Notes: a model not told the origin generated them from the letters alone. Counted from the first letter of the stretch, positions 1-7,707 are shown. The stretch: DNA of 45,883 nucleotides from JANMEX01 sp049696015 (GCA_049696015.1 JBAVTG010000054.1:1-45883), one strand, 5' to 3'. Program-made: numbers and translations.

Positions 1-370
1 TGACGAACGGACGGGTGGATTTCGGCTTTAAGATCAAACCATGCGCGGCAATGACGATCAGGCGGCGGACGGCGGATTCGGCGGGGCGCAGGACGAACAG
101 GATGGCGGCGAAGACGTCGCGGCGCAGGGTGAAGAGCGAGCCACCAACGCGCATGCCAGCCAGCGTAAACAGCGCCAGGACGATCTGGCGCAGTTGATCG
201 CGATTGCGGCTGATGGCGAGTGCCCAGTCCATGAGGTTCCGGGAGTTGATGACCGGGACATAATAGTCCGGGTTTTGCGGACGTGGATAAAATTGGTGAT
301 TGGCGGCAGTCCACCAAGGCTGGCGCCGCCACGCCAGACGCGATCGCCGCAGCTTGGCACTGCCCCTCAT
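1..370 (-). CDS. Unrecognised hypothetical protein, 3' end cut by window edge
   Basis: An open frame reads on the minus strand from an ATG at 370 through the left edge (123 codons visible, no stop). The N-terminal half is rich in Arg and aromatic residues (for example RRQPWWTAANHQFYPRP and NPDYYVPVINSRNLMDWAL). It is followed by a hydrophobic stretch near residues 68-80 and another near 90-97. The aromatic, proline-rich composition and lack of stops look like real coding sequence, but I do not recognise a family and assign no function. The ATG at 370 lies inside the palindromic repeat at 363-470 and has no clear Shine-Dalgarno, so translation could instead begin further in, for example at the ATG at 232. 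It is downstream of yhhQ on the same strand. Confidence 0.55.
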   Translation of the reverse strand, partial: MRGSAKLRRSRLAWRRQPWWTAANHQFYPRPQNPDYYVPVINSRNLMDWALAISRNRDQLRQIVLALFTLAGMRVGGSLFTLRRDVFAAILFVLRPAESAVRRLIVIAAHGLILKPKSTRPFV

Positions 371-470
371 CCGGTCTTTGACCACCTTCTCCCAGCAAGC
401 AGCGGGGAGAAGGGGATAACCGCATACCGCGGCGCAGTTCCCTTCTCCGGCAAGCGGCGGAAGGAAGGGG
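363..470. repeat. RIME-like intergenic palindromic repeat
   Basis: The stretch opens with CCCCTCATCCGG. It contains a perfect 9-bp stem (CCTTCTCCC at 385-393, GGGAGAAGG at 405-413, 11-nt loop) and a second imperfect stem at about 440-470 built from the same CCTTCTCC/GGAAGG words. This vocabulary matches the mosaic intergenic elements common in rhizobial genomes (RIME type); that family assignment is from memory. It lies between the yhhQ stop and the 5' end of the left-edge gene, where it could also act as a transcriptional attenuator for yhhQ. Confidence 0.6.
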
Positions 471-485
471 GCCGATCTGTGGAAT

Positions 486-1106
486 TCAGCGCAATCCCTC
501 GGCCGGCTTCAGCACATTGAGGAGCGCGCCATACGGAATGAGCGCCAACACGCCCATCAGCATTTTCACGCAGAAGTCGCCGAACGCCAGCGTCATCCAC
601 AGCGGCGCTTCGGTTGAGAAGAACGGAACGGCAAAGCCGAGCGAGCCGTCTTCCATGCCAAACGCCAGATCCATGCCGCCAAAGACCGGCGCGAAAGCCA
701 ACGTGAAAAAGATCACCGTGTCCAGCATCGAGCCGAAAACCGTCGCCATGAAAGGCGCTTTCCACCATGACTTCTGGCGCAAGCGGTCGAACACCTGAAT
801 GTCGAGCAATTGCCCCGTCAGGAATGCCGTGCCCGAAGCGATGCCAATGCGCGGCGTCGCCAGCAAGACCGAAAGGGCCACAGCAATGGCAAAGCCGACA
901 AACACCACGCGCCGGGCGGTTTGCTTGCCATAGCGGCGGTTGGTCAGGTCATTGACCAGAAAGGCGACCGGATAGGTGAAGGCGCCCCAGGTGAGCACAT
1001 CCTTCAGACCGAAATGGTCGAACGGGTAGAGAACAAGAATATTTGAGGCCACGACAACAAGCGCCATGGCCGCCACGAAAGGCAGAATTTTGGAGTAGGA
1101 TGGCAT
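486..1106 (-). CDS. yhhQ: Queuosine precursor transporter (YhhQ / COG1738 family)
   Basis: A 206-residue integral membrane protein with about six hydrophobic segments. It carries features of the VUT/YhhQ family: an N-terminal helix followed by TWGAFTYPVAFLVNDLTNR (about residues 38-57), RIGIASGTAFLTGQLLDI in the middle and an FGDFCVK segment near the C-terminus. The family imports queuosine precursors (preQ0/preQ1) across the inner membrane for tRNA modification. The ATG at 1106 follows an AGGA Shine-Dalgarno (1117-1114). Both sit inside a preQ1-I-like RNA structure, which independently supports the functional call and predicts feedback by preQ1. rpmB is upstream on the same strand, 69 bp away. 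Confidence 0.9.
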   Translation of the reverse strand: MPSYSKILPFVAAMALVVVASNILVLYPFDHFGLKDVLTWGAFTYPVAFLVNDLTNRRYGKQTARRVVFVGFAIAVALSVLLATPRIGIASGTAFLTGQLLDIQVFDRLRQKSWWKAPFMATVFGSMLDTVIFFTLAFAPVFGGMDLAFGMEDGSLGFAVPFFSTEAPLWMTLAFGDFCVKMLMGVLALIPYGALLNVLKPAEGLR

Positions 1107-1133
1107 TTTTTTATCCTGGGTGATGGAACCAGC
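1104..1133 (-). promoter_or_regulatory. preQ1-I-type riboswitch overlapping the yhhQ start codon
   Basis: On the minus strand the 5' region has a 4-bp stem CTGG (1132-1129) with CCAG (1119-1116), enclosing the loop TTCCATCAC. The loop and stem together give the conserved GGTTC and CACCC words of preQ1-I aptamers. An A-rich tail (GATAAAAAA, 1115-1107) follows and runs straight into the ATG. The loop triplet CAT (1125-1123) can pair with the start codon ATG (1106-1104) to close the H-type pseudoknot, and the 3' stem strand overlaps the AGGA Shine-Dalgarno. Ligand binding would therefore hide the ribosome site. The structure is inferred by eye; the short loop departs from the best-known examples. 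Confidence 0.68.
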
Positions 1134-1139
1134 CGCCGC

Positions 1140-1163
1140 CCGCTCAATCAGCGGGCCGCGAAC
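1140..1163 (-). terminator. Hairpin between rpmB and yhhQ
   Basis: On the minus strand CCCGCT-gattg-AGCGGG forms a 6-bp GC-rich hairpin shortly after the rpmB stop. No T-run follows, so it may be a weak or Rho-assisted terminator, an mRNA 3'-end stabiliser, or simply a spacer hairpin 5' of the riboswitch. Confidence 0.35.
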
Positions 1164-1175
1164 ATGACAATTTAA

Positions 1176-1472
1176 TCAGGCGGCGATTGCCGGGATCAGC
1201 TTCTTGGCGATCTGGCGCTTCAAGAGGCGGGCGCGCTGCGACAATTCGTTTTCGGGCGCTTTGGCCAGAAACGCGTCAAGGCCGCCACGATGCTCGACCG
1301 TGCGCAAGGCGTTGGCCGAAATGCGGAAACGGAAAGACTGGCCGAGTGCGTCGGAAATCAGCGTCACGATGACGAGATTGGGCAGAAAGCGGCGGCGGGT
1401 TCTGTTGTTGGCATGGCTGACGTTGTTGCCATACATGACGCCTTTGCCGGTGAGTTCGCAAGCGCGGGACAT
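1176..1472 (-). CDS. rpmB: 50S ribosomal protein L28
   Basis: A 98-residue basic protein starting MSRACELTGKGVMYGNNVSH, followed by NNRTRRRFLPNL: the standard bacterial L28 opening in its longer alphaproteobacterial form. It is a structural protein of the large ribosomal subunit. The start is supported by an AAGG Shine-Dalgarno in the AAGGTGTAAGAAT leader just before the ATG. The cysteine at position 5 is isolated and does not make a CxxC zinc pair. It is followed by yhhQ on the same strand. Confidence 0.97.
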   Translation of the reverse strand: MSRACELTGKGVMYGNNVSHANNRTRRRFLPNLVIVTLISDALGQSFRFRISANALRTVEHRGGLDAFLAKAPENELSQRARLLKRQIAKKLIPAIAA

Positions 1473-1744
1473 ATTCTTACACCTTGTTCAAATCGTTGTT
1501 CGCGTGAGCTGCCCATATGCGGAAAGGCACGCATGGCATGCCCGCCCCGAGGAAGCCTCCGGGAAAGTTGCGGGTTCATACCCATGTCAGCGTCAAGCGT
1601 CAAGCCGGATGAGCGCTTTGGGCAGGCTTTTCGTTGTCCCGCGCGAGCCTTTGGCCAAGTCAACGCAATATTGCCGAATTTTGCTGGCAATGCCACACCG
1701 CTGGGATGCACAATGCGCCATCAGGCGCTTTCGGGAACGAATTC
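1473..1744. other. Divergent intergenic region between rpmB and the DUF3108 gene
   Basis: 272 bp separate two divergent genes, so promoters for both should lie here. I see no convincing -35/-10 pair. The only clear element is the rpmB Shine-Dalgarno at the left end. No RNA gene or open frame with protein-like composition is apparent. Confidence 0.5.
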
Positions 1745-2518
1745 ATGAACTCATTCATTGGCCGCGGCGCTGCCTCTCTTGCGCTTTCCATGACGCTTGC
1801 GGCAGGTTTTGCGCAGGCGGAAACATTCAAGAGCGAATATGTCGTCTCGCTGTTTGGCCTGTCGGTGGCGCGCTCGAACTTCACCACCCAGTTTGACGGC
1901 GACCGCTATGCGATCAGCGGGGGCCTGCGTTCAGCCGGTTTGGCCGAACTGTTTGACGATACGCGCGGCACCATCAATGCCAGCGGCGCCATCGGCAAAT
2001 CCGGCGCTGTGCCCGCGTCCTATGCGGTCAATTACACCACCGGCAAGAAAAAGAAGAACACGCAGCTTGGCTTTGCCAAGGGCGGGGTATCGTCCGTCTC
2101 CAACACGCCGCCAGTGAAAAAAGGCGAAAACTGGATCGAGGTCACACCGGCGCAATTGAAAGCCGTCGCCGATCCGATCACCGTGTTCATGGTCAAAGCC
2201 GAATCGCTCAACTCGGTCTGTTCAAAGACGCTGCGGGTGTTTGACGGTGAAACCCGCATTGATTTTGTTCTCAGCCCTGTCGGGCAAACCGAGGTTAAGA
2301 CATCCGGCTATGCCGGACCGGCGGTGACATGCGCGCTGCGCTTCGTGCCGCTTTCGGGCTATCAGCGCGGCAAAAAGCAGATAGAATATTTGCGCAAGAG
2401 CCGCAGCATGCAGGTGACATTTGCGCCAATGCGCCAGACCGGATTTTACGCGCCAGTGCTGGCCAAGGTTGGAACGCAGATCGGCACGGTGACGATCAAG
2501 GCATCGCGGTTCGAGTAA
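1745..2518 (+). CDS. DUF3108 domain-containing exported protein
   Basis: 257 residues from the ATG at 1745. The N-terminus is a clear Sec signal peptide: MNSFIGRGAASLALSMTLAA followed by GFAQA, with probable cleavage after AQA near residue 25. The mature part is beta-rich (TFKSEYVVSLFGLSVARSNF, then LRSAGLAELFDDTRG), typical of DUF3108 proteins. These are periplasmic proteins of unknown function, widespread in Proteobacteria. The frame stays open upstream to 1634, but that part lacks protein-like sequence and the signal peptide fixes the start. It precedes two same-strand membrane-protein genes but is separated from them by its own stop and a 24-bp gap. Confidence 0.82.
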   Translation: MNSFIGRGAASLALSMTLAAGFAQAETFKSEYVVSLFGLSVARSNFTTQFDGDRYAISGGLRSAGLAELFDDTRGTINASGAIGKSGAVPASYAVNYTTGKKKKNTQLGFAKGGVSSVSNTPPVKKGENWIEVTPAQLKAVADPITVFMVKAESLNSVCSKTLRVFDGETRIDFVLSPVGQTEVKTSGYAGPAVTCALRFVPLSGYQRGKKQIEYLRKSRSMQVTFAPMRQTGFYAPVLAKVGTQIGTVTIKASRFE

Positions 2519-2542
2519 GGCGCGGCGGGCGAGGGGATAGCA

Positions 2543-3430
2543 GTGCAGGCGGCGACGTTCACCGGTTTTCTGGCGATTGCCATGTGGGCGCTGCTGGCGC
2601 TGCTCACCGACAGCACCGGCGATATCCCGGCGTTCCAGCTCACTGCCATGACTTTCGCTATCGCCGCCCTGTCCGGCGCCGCATCCTGGCTGATACGCCC
2701 CGGCGCCTGGCGCGCGCTCAAGGTTCCGGCCATGGCATGGCTCGTCGGCGTCGGCGGCCTGTTTGGCTACCATTTTGTTTATTTTACTGCGCTCGCCAAT
2801 GCGCCTGCCGTGGATGCAAGCCTCATCGCCTATCTCTGGCCGCTGTTCATCGTTCTGGGCTCGGCGCTGATGCCGGGCGAAACGCTCAAATGGCATCATG
2901 TCGCCGGAGCGTTGGCAGGGCTGGCCGGGGCGGCGATGATCGTCACCAAGGGCGGGTCGGTCAGCTTTGAAGCGCAGTATGCGTTCGGCTATGCCATGGC
3001 GTTCGGCTGCGCCTTGCTATGGTCGGCCTATTCGCTGTTGTCGCGGCGCTTGGGCGCGGTGCAGACTGATGCCGTCACAGGCTTTTGCGGGGCCACAGCG
3101 CTGTTGGCTCTCGCCTGTCATCTTGCGTTCGAAACCACCGTCTGGCCGCAGACCGGATCGCAATGGCTTGCCGTTCTGTTCCTCGGCCTGTTTCCGGTCG
3201 GGGCTGCCTTCTTTGCCTGGGACCATGGCGTCAAGCGCGGCAACATCCAGATCCTCGGCGCGGCGAGCTATGCCTCGCCGCTGTTGTCGACGCTCATTTT
3301 GGTTGTGGCCGGCAAGGCGCAGTTCACTGGCACTGTGCTTGCCGCCTGCCTCTTGATCACCTTCGGCGCGGTTCTGGCATCCAAGGACATGATTTTTCCG
3401 GCGCGCCGCGGTGTTGAGGAGGCCGTCTGA
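2543..3430 (+). CDS. EamA/DMT-family transporter, YddG-like
   Basis: A 295-residue protein with about ten hydrophobic helices arranged as two EamA repeats, the drug/metabolite transporter layout. The segment GYHFVYFTALANAPAVDASLI in the first half and FGYAMAFGCALLWSAYSLLSR in the second resemble YddG-type aromatic amino acid exporters, so export of amino acids or related metabolites is plausible but unproven. It starts at a GTG with a GAGGGG ribosome site eight bases upstream. Its TGA stop overlaps the ATG of the next gene (ATGA-type coupling at 3430), so the two are probably co-translated. Confidence 0.85.
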   Translation: MQAATFTGFLAIAMWALLALLTDSTGDIPAFQLTAMTFAIAALSGAASWLIRPGAWRALKVPAMAWLVGVGGLFGYHFVYFTALANAPAVDASLIAYLWPLFIVLGSALMPGETLKWHHVAGALAGLAGAAMIVTKGGSVSFEAQYAFGYAMAFGCALLWSAYSLLSRRLGAVQTDAVTGFCGATALLALACHLAFETTVWPQTGSQWLAVLFLGLFPVGAAFFAWDHGVKRGNIQILGAASYASPLLSTLILVVAGKAQFTGTVLAACLLITFGAVLASKDMIFPARRGVEEAV

Positions 3431-4095
3431 TGTTGCCGTTTGCGGGTGGCATTGAAGGCAGCGAAAACGGCGCGTTCATCATGGCGCTGGTTGCGGCAGT
3501 TCTCTATCTGTGGCGGCCGCAGGGTATGTCCGGCATCAAATGGGCGGCAATCAAGACAGTCCCCGTCGCCCTGTTTGCCTATCTTGCATGGCGGCTCAAT
3601 GCGCCTTGGCTGCTGATCGGCGGCCTTGCCCTGTCAGCGCTTGGCGATTGGTGCCTCGCCTTTCAAGGTGAAAAGGCGTTTCTTGGCGGATTAAGTTCGT
3701 TCTTCCTCGCGCATGCCGCCTATATCGCGCTGTTTACCCTGCATTCCGGCCCGCTCTTGCTGACGGGCGGACCTTGGCGCATTGCCATTGCCTTGGCACT
3801 TCTTGTCCACGCTTCATGGATGAGTGGTAAGCTTGCCCGATCAGTGCCAGTGGCGCTCAAGCTGCCGGTGTTTGCCTATGTTGCCGTCATCAGCCTGATG
3901 GGCCTGGCGGCATCGGCTTACGGTTCTTTGACAGTCCTTTGCGGCGCACTGCTTTTTGCCCTCTCGGACACTTTGCTGGCGACGGGCAAGTTTTTGATCA
4001 CCGACAGTGACCCGCGCCGCGCGTCGATCGAGACCGGCGTCTGGATCACCTATATTGCGGCGCAGGTTCTGATCCTGTTTGGTTTTGTGTTATAA
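3430..4095 (+). CDS. YhhN family membrane protein (lysoplasmalogenase-like)
   Basis: A 221-residue multi-pass membrane protein with about seven to eight helices. Motifs GGLALSALGDWCLAF (about residues 64-79), SSFFLAHAAYIALF and GALLFALSDTLLAT match the YhhN/TMEM86 family. The conserved Asp residues in SALGDW and FALSDT belong to the proposed active site. TMEM86 members hydrolyse the vinyl-ether bond of lysoplasmalogens; the bacterial substrate is uncertain. It is translationally coupled to the preceding EamA gene and converges on gloB with only 2 bp between. Confidence 0.82.
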   Translation: MLPFAGGIEGSENGAFIMALVAAVLYLWRPQGMSGIKWAAIKTVPVALFAYLAWRLNAPWLLIGGLALSALGDWCLAFQGEKAFLGGLSSFFLAHAAYIALFTLHSGPLLLTGGPWRIAIALALLVHASWMSGKLARSVPVALKLPVFAYVAVISLMGLAASAYGSLTVLCGALLFALSDTLLATGKFLITDSDPRRASIETGVWITYIAAQVLILFGFVL

Positions 4096-4097
4096 GA

Positions 4098-4862
4098 TCA
4101 GAAATTGTCTTTGCGCTTGCGGATCTCGGCAAACACGGCGGCATCACTGGCGTTTTCCATGCCAAGGCGCTCGCGGATAGTGCCGTCGCCGGCGCGCAGA
4201 AACGGGTTGGCCGCCTTTTCGGCGCCCATGCTTGTCGGCAATGTCGGTTTGCCTGCCGCACGAAGATGTTCAACCTCAAGCGCGCGGGATACGAGTGCCT
4301 GATTGTCCGGATCGATGGTGAGGGCAAAGCGGGCATTGGCCAGCGTGTATTCGTGGCCGCAATAGATCGCGGTATCATCCGGCAATTGCATCAGCTTGGA
4401 CAGGGAAGCCCACATCTGGTCCGCCGTGCCCTCAAGCAGCCGGCCGCAGCCAAGCGAGAACAGCGTGTCGGCGGAAAACAGCAGTTTCTCTGACGGGATC
4501 GAATAGGACACGTGGCCGAGCGTGTGGCCCGGCGTGTCGATCACATCGATTTTCCGTCCGGCAAAGTCAATCGTGTCGCCGCCCTTTACGGTGATGTCGA
4601 TGCCGGGAATTTTTGAGGCTTCCGCCTCCGGTCCGATGATCTTGATACCGAACTTCGCCTTCAGATCGAGATTGGCCTCGACATGGTCGCCATGCCAGTG
4701 GGTGATGATCAGGCTCGTCAAAGTCCATTTGCGCCGCGCCAGCGCATCCTGGATCGGCCCCAGCTGTGGCGCATCGACAGCGGCGGTTTCGCCGGTTGCC
4801 GGATCGTGGATCAACACGCCGAAATTGTCGTCGCGGGCGGGAAATTGTTCGATTTCTAGCAT
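4098..4862 (-). CDS. gloB: Hydroxyacylglutathione hydrolase (glyoxalase II)
   Basis: A metallo-beta-lactamase-fold enzyme of about 254 residues. The metal motif THWHGDH is at 54-60. Further ligands lie in DTPGHTLGHVSYSI, FSADTLFSLGCGRLLEGT and YCGHEYTLANARF, and the C-terminal glyoxalase II domain (NPFLRAGDGTIRERLG) is present. It hydrolyses S-D-lactoylglutathione to lactate and glutathione in cytosolic methylglyoxal detoxification. I prefer the ATG at 4862, which has AGGA/GGAAG upstream; an ATG three codons earlier (4871) directly abuts AGG and is less likely. It is divergent from the methyltransferase gene. Confidence 0.93.
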   Translation of the reverse strand: MLEIEQFPARDDNFGVLIHDPATGETAAVDAPQLGPIQDALARRKWTLTSLIITHWHGDHVEANLDLKAKFGIKIIGPEAEASKIPGIDITVKGGDTIDFAGRKIDVIDTPGHTLGHVSYSIPSEKLLFSADTLFSLGCGRLLEGTADQMWASLSKLMQLPDDTAIYCGHEYTLANARFALTIDPDNQALVSRALEVEHLRAAGKPTLPTSMGAEKAANPFLRAGDGTIRERLGMENASDAAVFAEIRKRKDNF

Positions 4863-4965
4863 GGCTTCCATCCTGTTTGGCGGCGTTATACGCGAGACGC
4901 GTCGAAGGCGGAACCCGCAAATCAGCAGTCTTGCTTCGCTGTGTGACAGTGCTTAGCTTGACGCC

Positions 4966-5739
4966 ATGCACGCTGACATCATCGAATTGCGCGAATTTTA
5001 TGCCACCACATTGGGGCATCTGGCAGAACGGTCGATCTTCGCCGCGCTGAAGCCTTTGTGGCCGAAGCTGCCGTCAGAGCGGCTTGTCGGGCTCGGTTAT
5101 GCGGTGCCATGGCTTGACCGGTTGCGTGAAAACACCGAGCGCACCTTTGCCTTCATGCCCGCCGGCATGGGGGCAACCAACTGGCCGTCCAATGACAAAT
5201 CGATGACGGCGCTCGTCTTTGATGAAGAGCTGCCGCTGCCGGATGCATCGGTGGACCGGATCCTGATGGTGCATGCGCTGGAGCACGCCGAAGATCCGCG
5301 CGAGACGCTGAAGGAAATGTTCCGGGTGCTGTCGCCTGGCGGGCGGCTGGTCATCGTCGTGCCCAACCGGCGTGGATTGTGGGCGCGGTTTGAATCCTCG
5401 CCCTTCGGCAATGGCCGGCCCTATTCGAAGGGTCAGCTGGTGCGCCTGTTACGCGAGGCCAACTTCACGCCCGAAGGGTTCAACGAAGCGCTCTTGTTCC
5501 CGCCATCCAAAAACCGTGCGGTCATGCGCTCGACCCAGTGGCTGGAAACGCTTGGCCACCGGCTCGCCGTCCCATTTGCCGGGGCGCTGATCGTCGAGGC
5601 GCAGAAGAAGCTCTATCAAGGCCTTCCGGTCTCCTCCCGCTCCTCGCGCCGCGTCTTCGTGCCTGTGTTGGCGCCACAGGGCATGGGGCGGTGCGGGCCC
5701 ACGCCCTTCGAGGCTCGCTGCGCTCGCGCCTCGGGGTGA
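4966..5739 (+). CDS. Class I SAM-dependent methyltransferase
   Basis: 257 residues. The core contains a degenerate glycine loop and the later Rossmann motifs LPLPDASVDRILMVHALEH (about 88-106) and MFRVLSPGGRLVIVVPNRRG, the signature of Methyltransf_11-type enzymes. The substrate is unknown. The gene faces gloB divergently, an arrangement I associate with this order. The last residues (TPFEARCARASG) and the stop codon are encoded by a palindromic repeat at 5704-5742, so the C-terminus is probably a repeat-derived extension without function. Confidence 0.82.
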   Translation: MHADIIELREFYATTLGHLAERSIFAALKPLWPKLPSERLVGLGYAVPWLDRLRENTERTFAFMPAGMGATNWPSNDKSMTALVFDEELPLPDASVDRILMVHALEHAEDPRETLKEMFRVLSPGGRLVIVVPNRRGLWARFESSPFGNGRPYSKGQLVRLLREANFTPEGFNEALLFPPSKNRAVMRSTQWLETLGHRLAVPFAGALIVEAQKKLYQGLPVSSRSSRRVFVPVLAPQGMGRCGPTPFEARCARASG

Positions 5740-5742
5740 AGG
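5704..5742. repeat. Palindromic intergenic-type repeat at the methyltransferase 3' end
   Basis: CCCTTCGAGGC, a spacer of alternating gctcgc words, then GCCTCGGGGTGAAGG. GAGGC at 5710-5714 pairs with GCCTC at 5728-5732, and the outer CCTTC (5705-5709) with GAAGG (5738-5742). This wording recurs between genes in many Hyphomicrobiales. It lies between convergent genes and supplies the TGA stop of the methyltransferase. Confidence 0.55.
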
Positions 5743-5753
5743 TCAAAGAATTC

Positions 5754-6368
5754 TCACTTCCTGATCAGGAATACCGCCTGTTCGCCAAAGAAATTCCACA
5801 GGAAGCGCGGCAATTTCAGGCCCATGCGCTCGCCGCTGGCGTTGAGTGCTGCGGCGCTTTCGATGGTTGCGCCGATATCGTTGCAGAGTGTGATGAAGTC
5901 ATCAATCGTGCAGAAATGGATGTTGGGCGTGTCATACCAGGTGTAGGGCAGATCCTTGGTCACCGGCATGCGGCCGGTCCAGAACAGGCTCAGGCGCACG
6001 CGCCAGTGGCCGAAATTGGGGATGGACACGATGGCATGCTCGCCGATGCGCAGCAGATGCTCAAGCACCGTGCGCGGGTTGTGCGTTGCCTGCAATGTCT
6101 GGCTGAGCACGACATAGTCGAAGCCTTTGTTCTGGTAAAAGCCAAGGTCCGAGTCCGCGTCGCCCTGAATGACTGCAAGGCCGCGCGCCACGCATTGGTT
6201 GACGCCCTTTTGGCTCAGTTCAATGCCGCGCCCGTCGACGTTGCGCTCGCTCTGCAAAAGGCCGAGCAGCTCGCCGTCGCCGCAGCCGACGTCCAGAACC
6301 TTTGAACCGGGTTTTACCAATGCCGAGATGACGGCAAAATCAATGCGTCCGGCAGCGATCGAACTCAT
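5754..6368 (-). CDS. metW: Methionine biosynthesis protein MetW
   Basis: 204 residues with a methyltransferase-like SAM pocket (DVGCGDGELL at 26-35) and the MetW signatures FDYVVLSQTLQATHNP and NFGHWRVRLSLFWTGRMPVT. MetW works with MetX in homoserine acetylation/methionine synthesis; its precise biochemical role is not settled. The ATG overlaps the metX TGA by three bases (ATGA), a tight translational coupling that supports joint function. Confidence 0.95.
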   Translation of the reverse strand: MSSIAAGRIDFAVISALVKPGSKVLDVGCGDGELLGLLQSERNVDGRGIELSQKGVNQCVARGLAVIQGDADSDLGFYQNKGFDYVVLSQTLQATHNPRTVLEHLLRIGEHAIVSIPNFGHWRVRLSLFWTGRMPVTKDLPYTWYDTPNIHFCTIDDFITLCNDIGATIESAAALNASGERMGLKLPRFLWNFFGEQAVFLIRK

Positions 6369-7549
6369 TTGAGCCCCCTTGCGCGTGCTGCGGCGCCGAC
6401 AAAGCCGCGCGCGGCTGCCAGCATTTCCGGCTCATCCAACAAGAAAGCGTCATGGCCCTTGTCGGTTTCGATTTCGACAAAGGAAACCGATGCGCCCGAT
6501 GCGTTGAGCGCATGCACCACCGAGCGGCTTTCCGACGTTGGAAACAGCCAGTCGCTGGTGAAAGACATGATGCAAAAGCGGGTCTGCGTGCCCTTGAAGG
6601 CGTTGGCAAGAATACCGCCATGTTCGGCGGCCAGATCAAAGTAATCCATCGCCCGGGTCATATACAGGTAGGAATTGGCATCAAACCGGTCAACGAAACT
6701 CGAGCCCTGATGACGCAGATAGCTTTCAATCTGGAAATCGGCATCAAACCCGAATGTCAGCGCTTCGCGATCCTGCAAATTGCGCCCGAATTTGCGGTGC
6801 AGGGCCGAATCCGACAGGTAGGTGATATGCGCGGCCATGCGGGCCACCGCGAGGCCCTTGCCCGGAGTGACGCCTGCTTCCAGATAGCGCCCGTCGCGCC
6901 AGTCCGGATCGGCCATGACGGCTTGACGGCCGACTTCATGGAAGGCGATGTTTTGCGAGGAGTGGCGCGCGCCAGTGGCGATCGGCAAGGCCGCGAAGAC
7001 TTTTTCTGGATAAGCTGCCGCCCATTGCAATACCTGCATCCCGCCCATCGAGCCGCCCATCACCAGAAACAGCTTGTCGATGCCCAGATGCTCCACCAGC
7101 ATTGCCTGCGCGCGCACCATGTCGGCAATGGTAATGATGGGCAAATCAAGCGCCCATGCCTTGCCGGTGCTTTCATTCAACGAGGCAGGCCCGGTCGAGC
7201 CCATGCAGCCGCCAATCACATTGGCGCAAATGACGAAGAAGCGGTTTGTATCGATAATCTGGCCTGGGCCGATCATGTTTTCCCACCAGCCGGGTTTGCC
7301 GGTGACCGGGTGGACGTTGGCCACATGCTGGTCGCCGGTCAGCGCATGGCACACCAGAATGGCGTTTGATTTGTCGCCATTGAGCGCCCCATAAGTCTGG
7401 TAGGCGATCTGAAACGGAGTCAGATCAACACCGGCATCAAGCTTCAGCGGTTTGTCCCGGGCAAATTTCAGGACCTTGCTCGACGGATCTGCGATCTCGC
7501 GGAATCGGGCGGTCTTGCCGGATGGCTTTGGTTCAGCCTTGACGGCCAT
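6365..7549 (-). CDS. metX: Homoserine O-acetyltransferase
   Basis: An alpha/beta-hydrolase-fold enzyme of about 394 residues. The nucleophile elbow is GGSMGGMQ (Ser167), the oxyanion region HALTGDQHV (about 68-76), and the acid and base lie in FTSDWLFPTSESR and DKGHDAFLLDEPEM. It converts homoserine and acetyl-CoA to O-acetylhomoserine in the first committed step of methionine synthesis. I start it at the ATG at 7549 (MAVKAEPKPSGK). The frame extends upstream to 7684, but that part encodes the GAGGGAG ribosome site itself. It shares an ATGA overlap with metW and is divergent from hisC. Confidence 0.95.
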   Translation of the reverse strand: MAVKAEPKPSGKTARFREIADPSSKVLKFARDKPLKLDAGVDLTPFQIAYQTYGALNGDKSNAILVCHALTGDQHVANVHPVTGKPGWWENMIGPGQIIDTNRFFVICANVIGGCMGSTGPASLNESTGKAWALDLPIITIADMVRAQAMLVEHLGIDKLFLVMGGSMGGMQVLQWAAAYPEKVFAALPIATGARHSSQNIAFHEVGRQAVMADPDWRDGRYLEAGVTPGKGLAVARMAAHITYLSDSALHRKFGRNLQDREALTFGFDADFQIESYLRHQGSSFVDRFDANSYLYMTRAMDYFDLAAEHGGILANAFKGTQTRFCIMSFTSDWLFPTSESRSVVHALNASGASVSFVEIETDKGHDAFLLDEPEMLAAARGFVGAAARARGLK

Positions 7550-7580
7550 GATTGCGGGCTCTCCCTCAAGAAATGGCGTC

Positions 7581-7611
7581 AAGCTATTTGAGATGCGCTG
7601 GCGAATGTCAA
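7581..7611 (-). promoter_or_regulatory. Candidate metX promoter
   Basis: A perfect -35 TTGACA (minus strand, 7611-7606) is followed 17 bases later by a poor -10 (AATAGC). The position, about 30-60 bp ahead of the metX ATG, is sensible and would give a very short leader. Visual match only. Confidence 0.3.
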
Positions 7612-7707
7612 TGGCAGAACCGCCGGGTGCGGCGCCGGCACACTCGACAATGGTGAACGGGGCGGCTATTGCCGAGCCTCGCAATTTCCATCCTTTGAGC
7701 CTTGAAC

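Noticed and set aside
7565..7592. Possible CTCAA/TTGAG hairpin covering the metX ribosome site
   Set aside because: Five pairs with an 18-nt loop occur easily by chance and no known riboswitch core is present.
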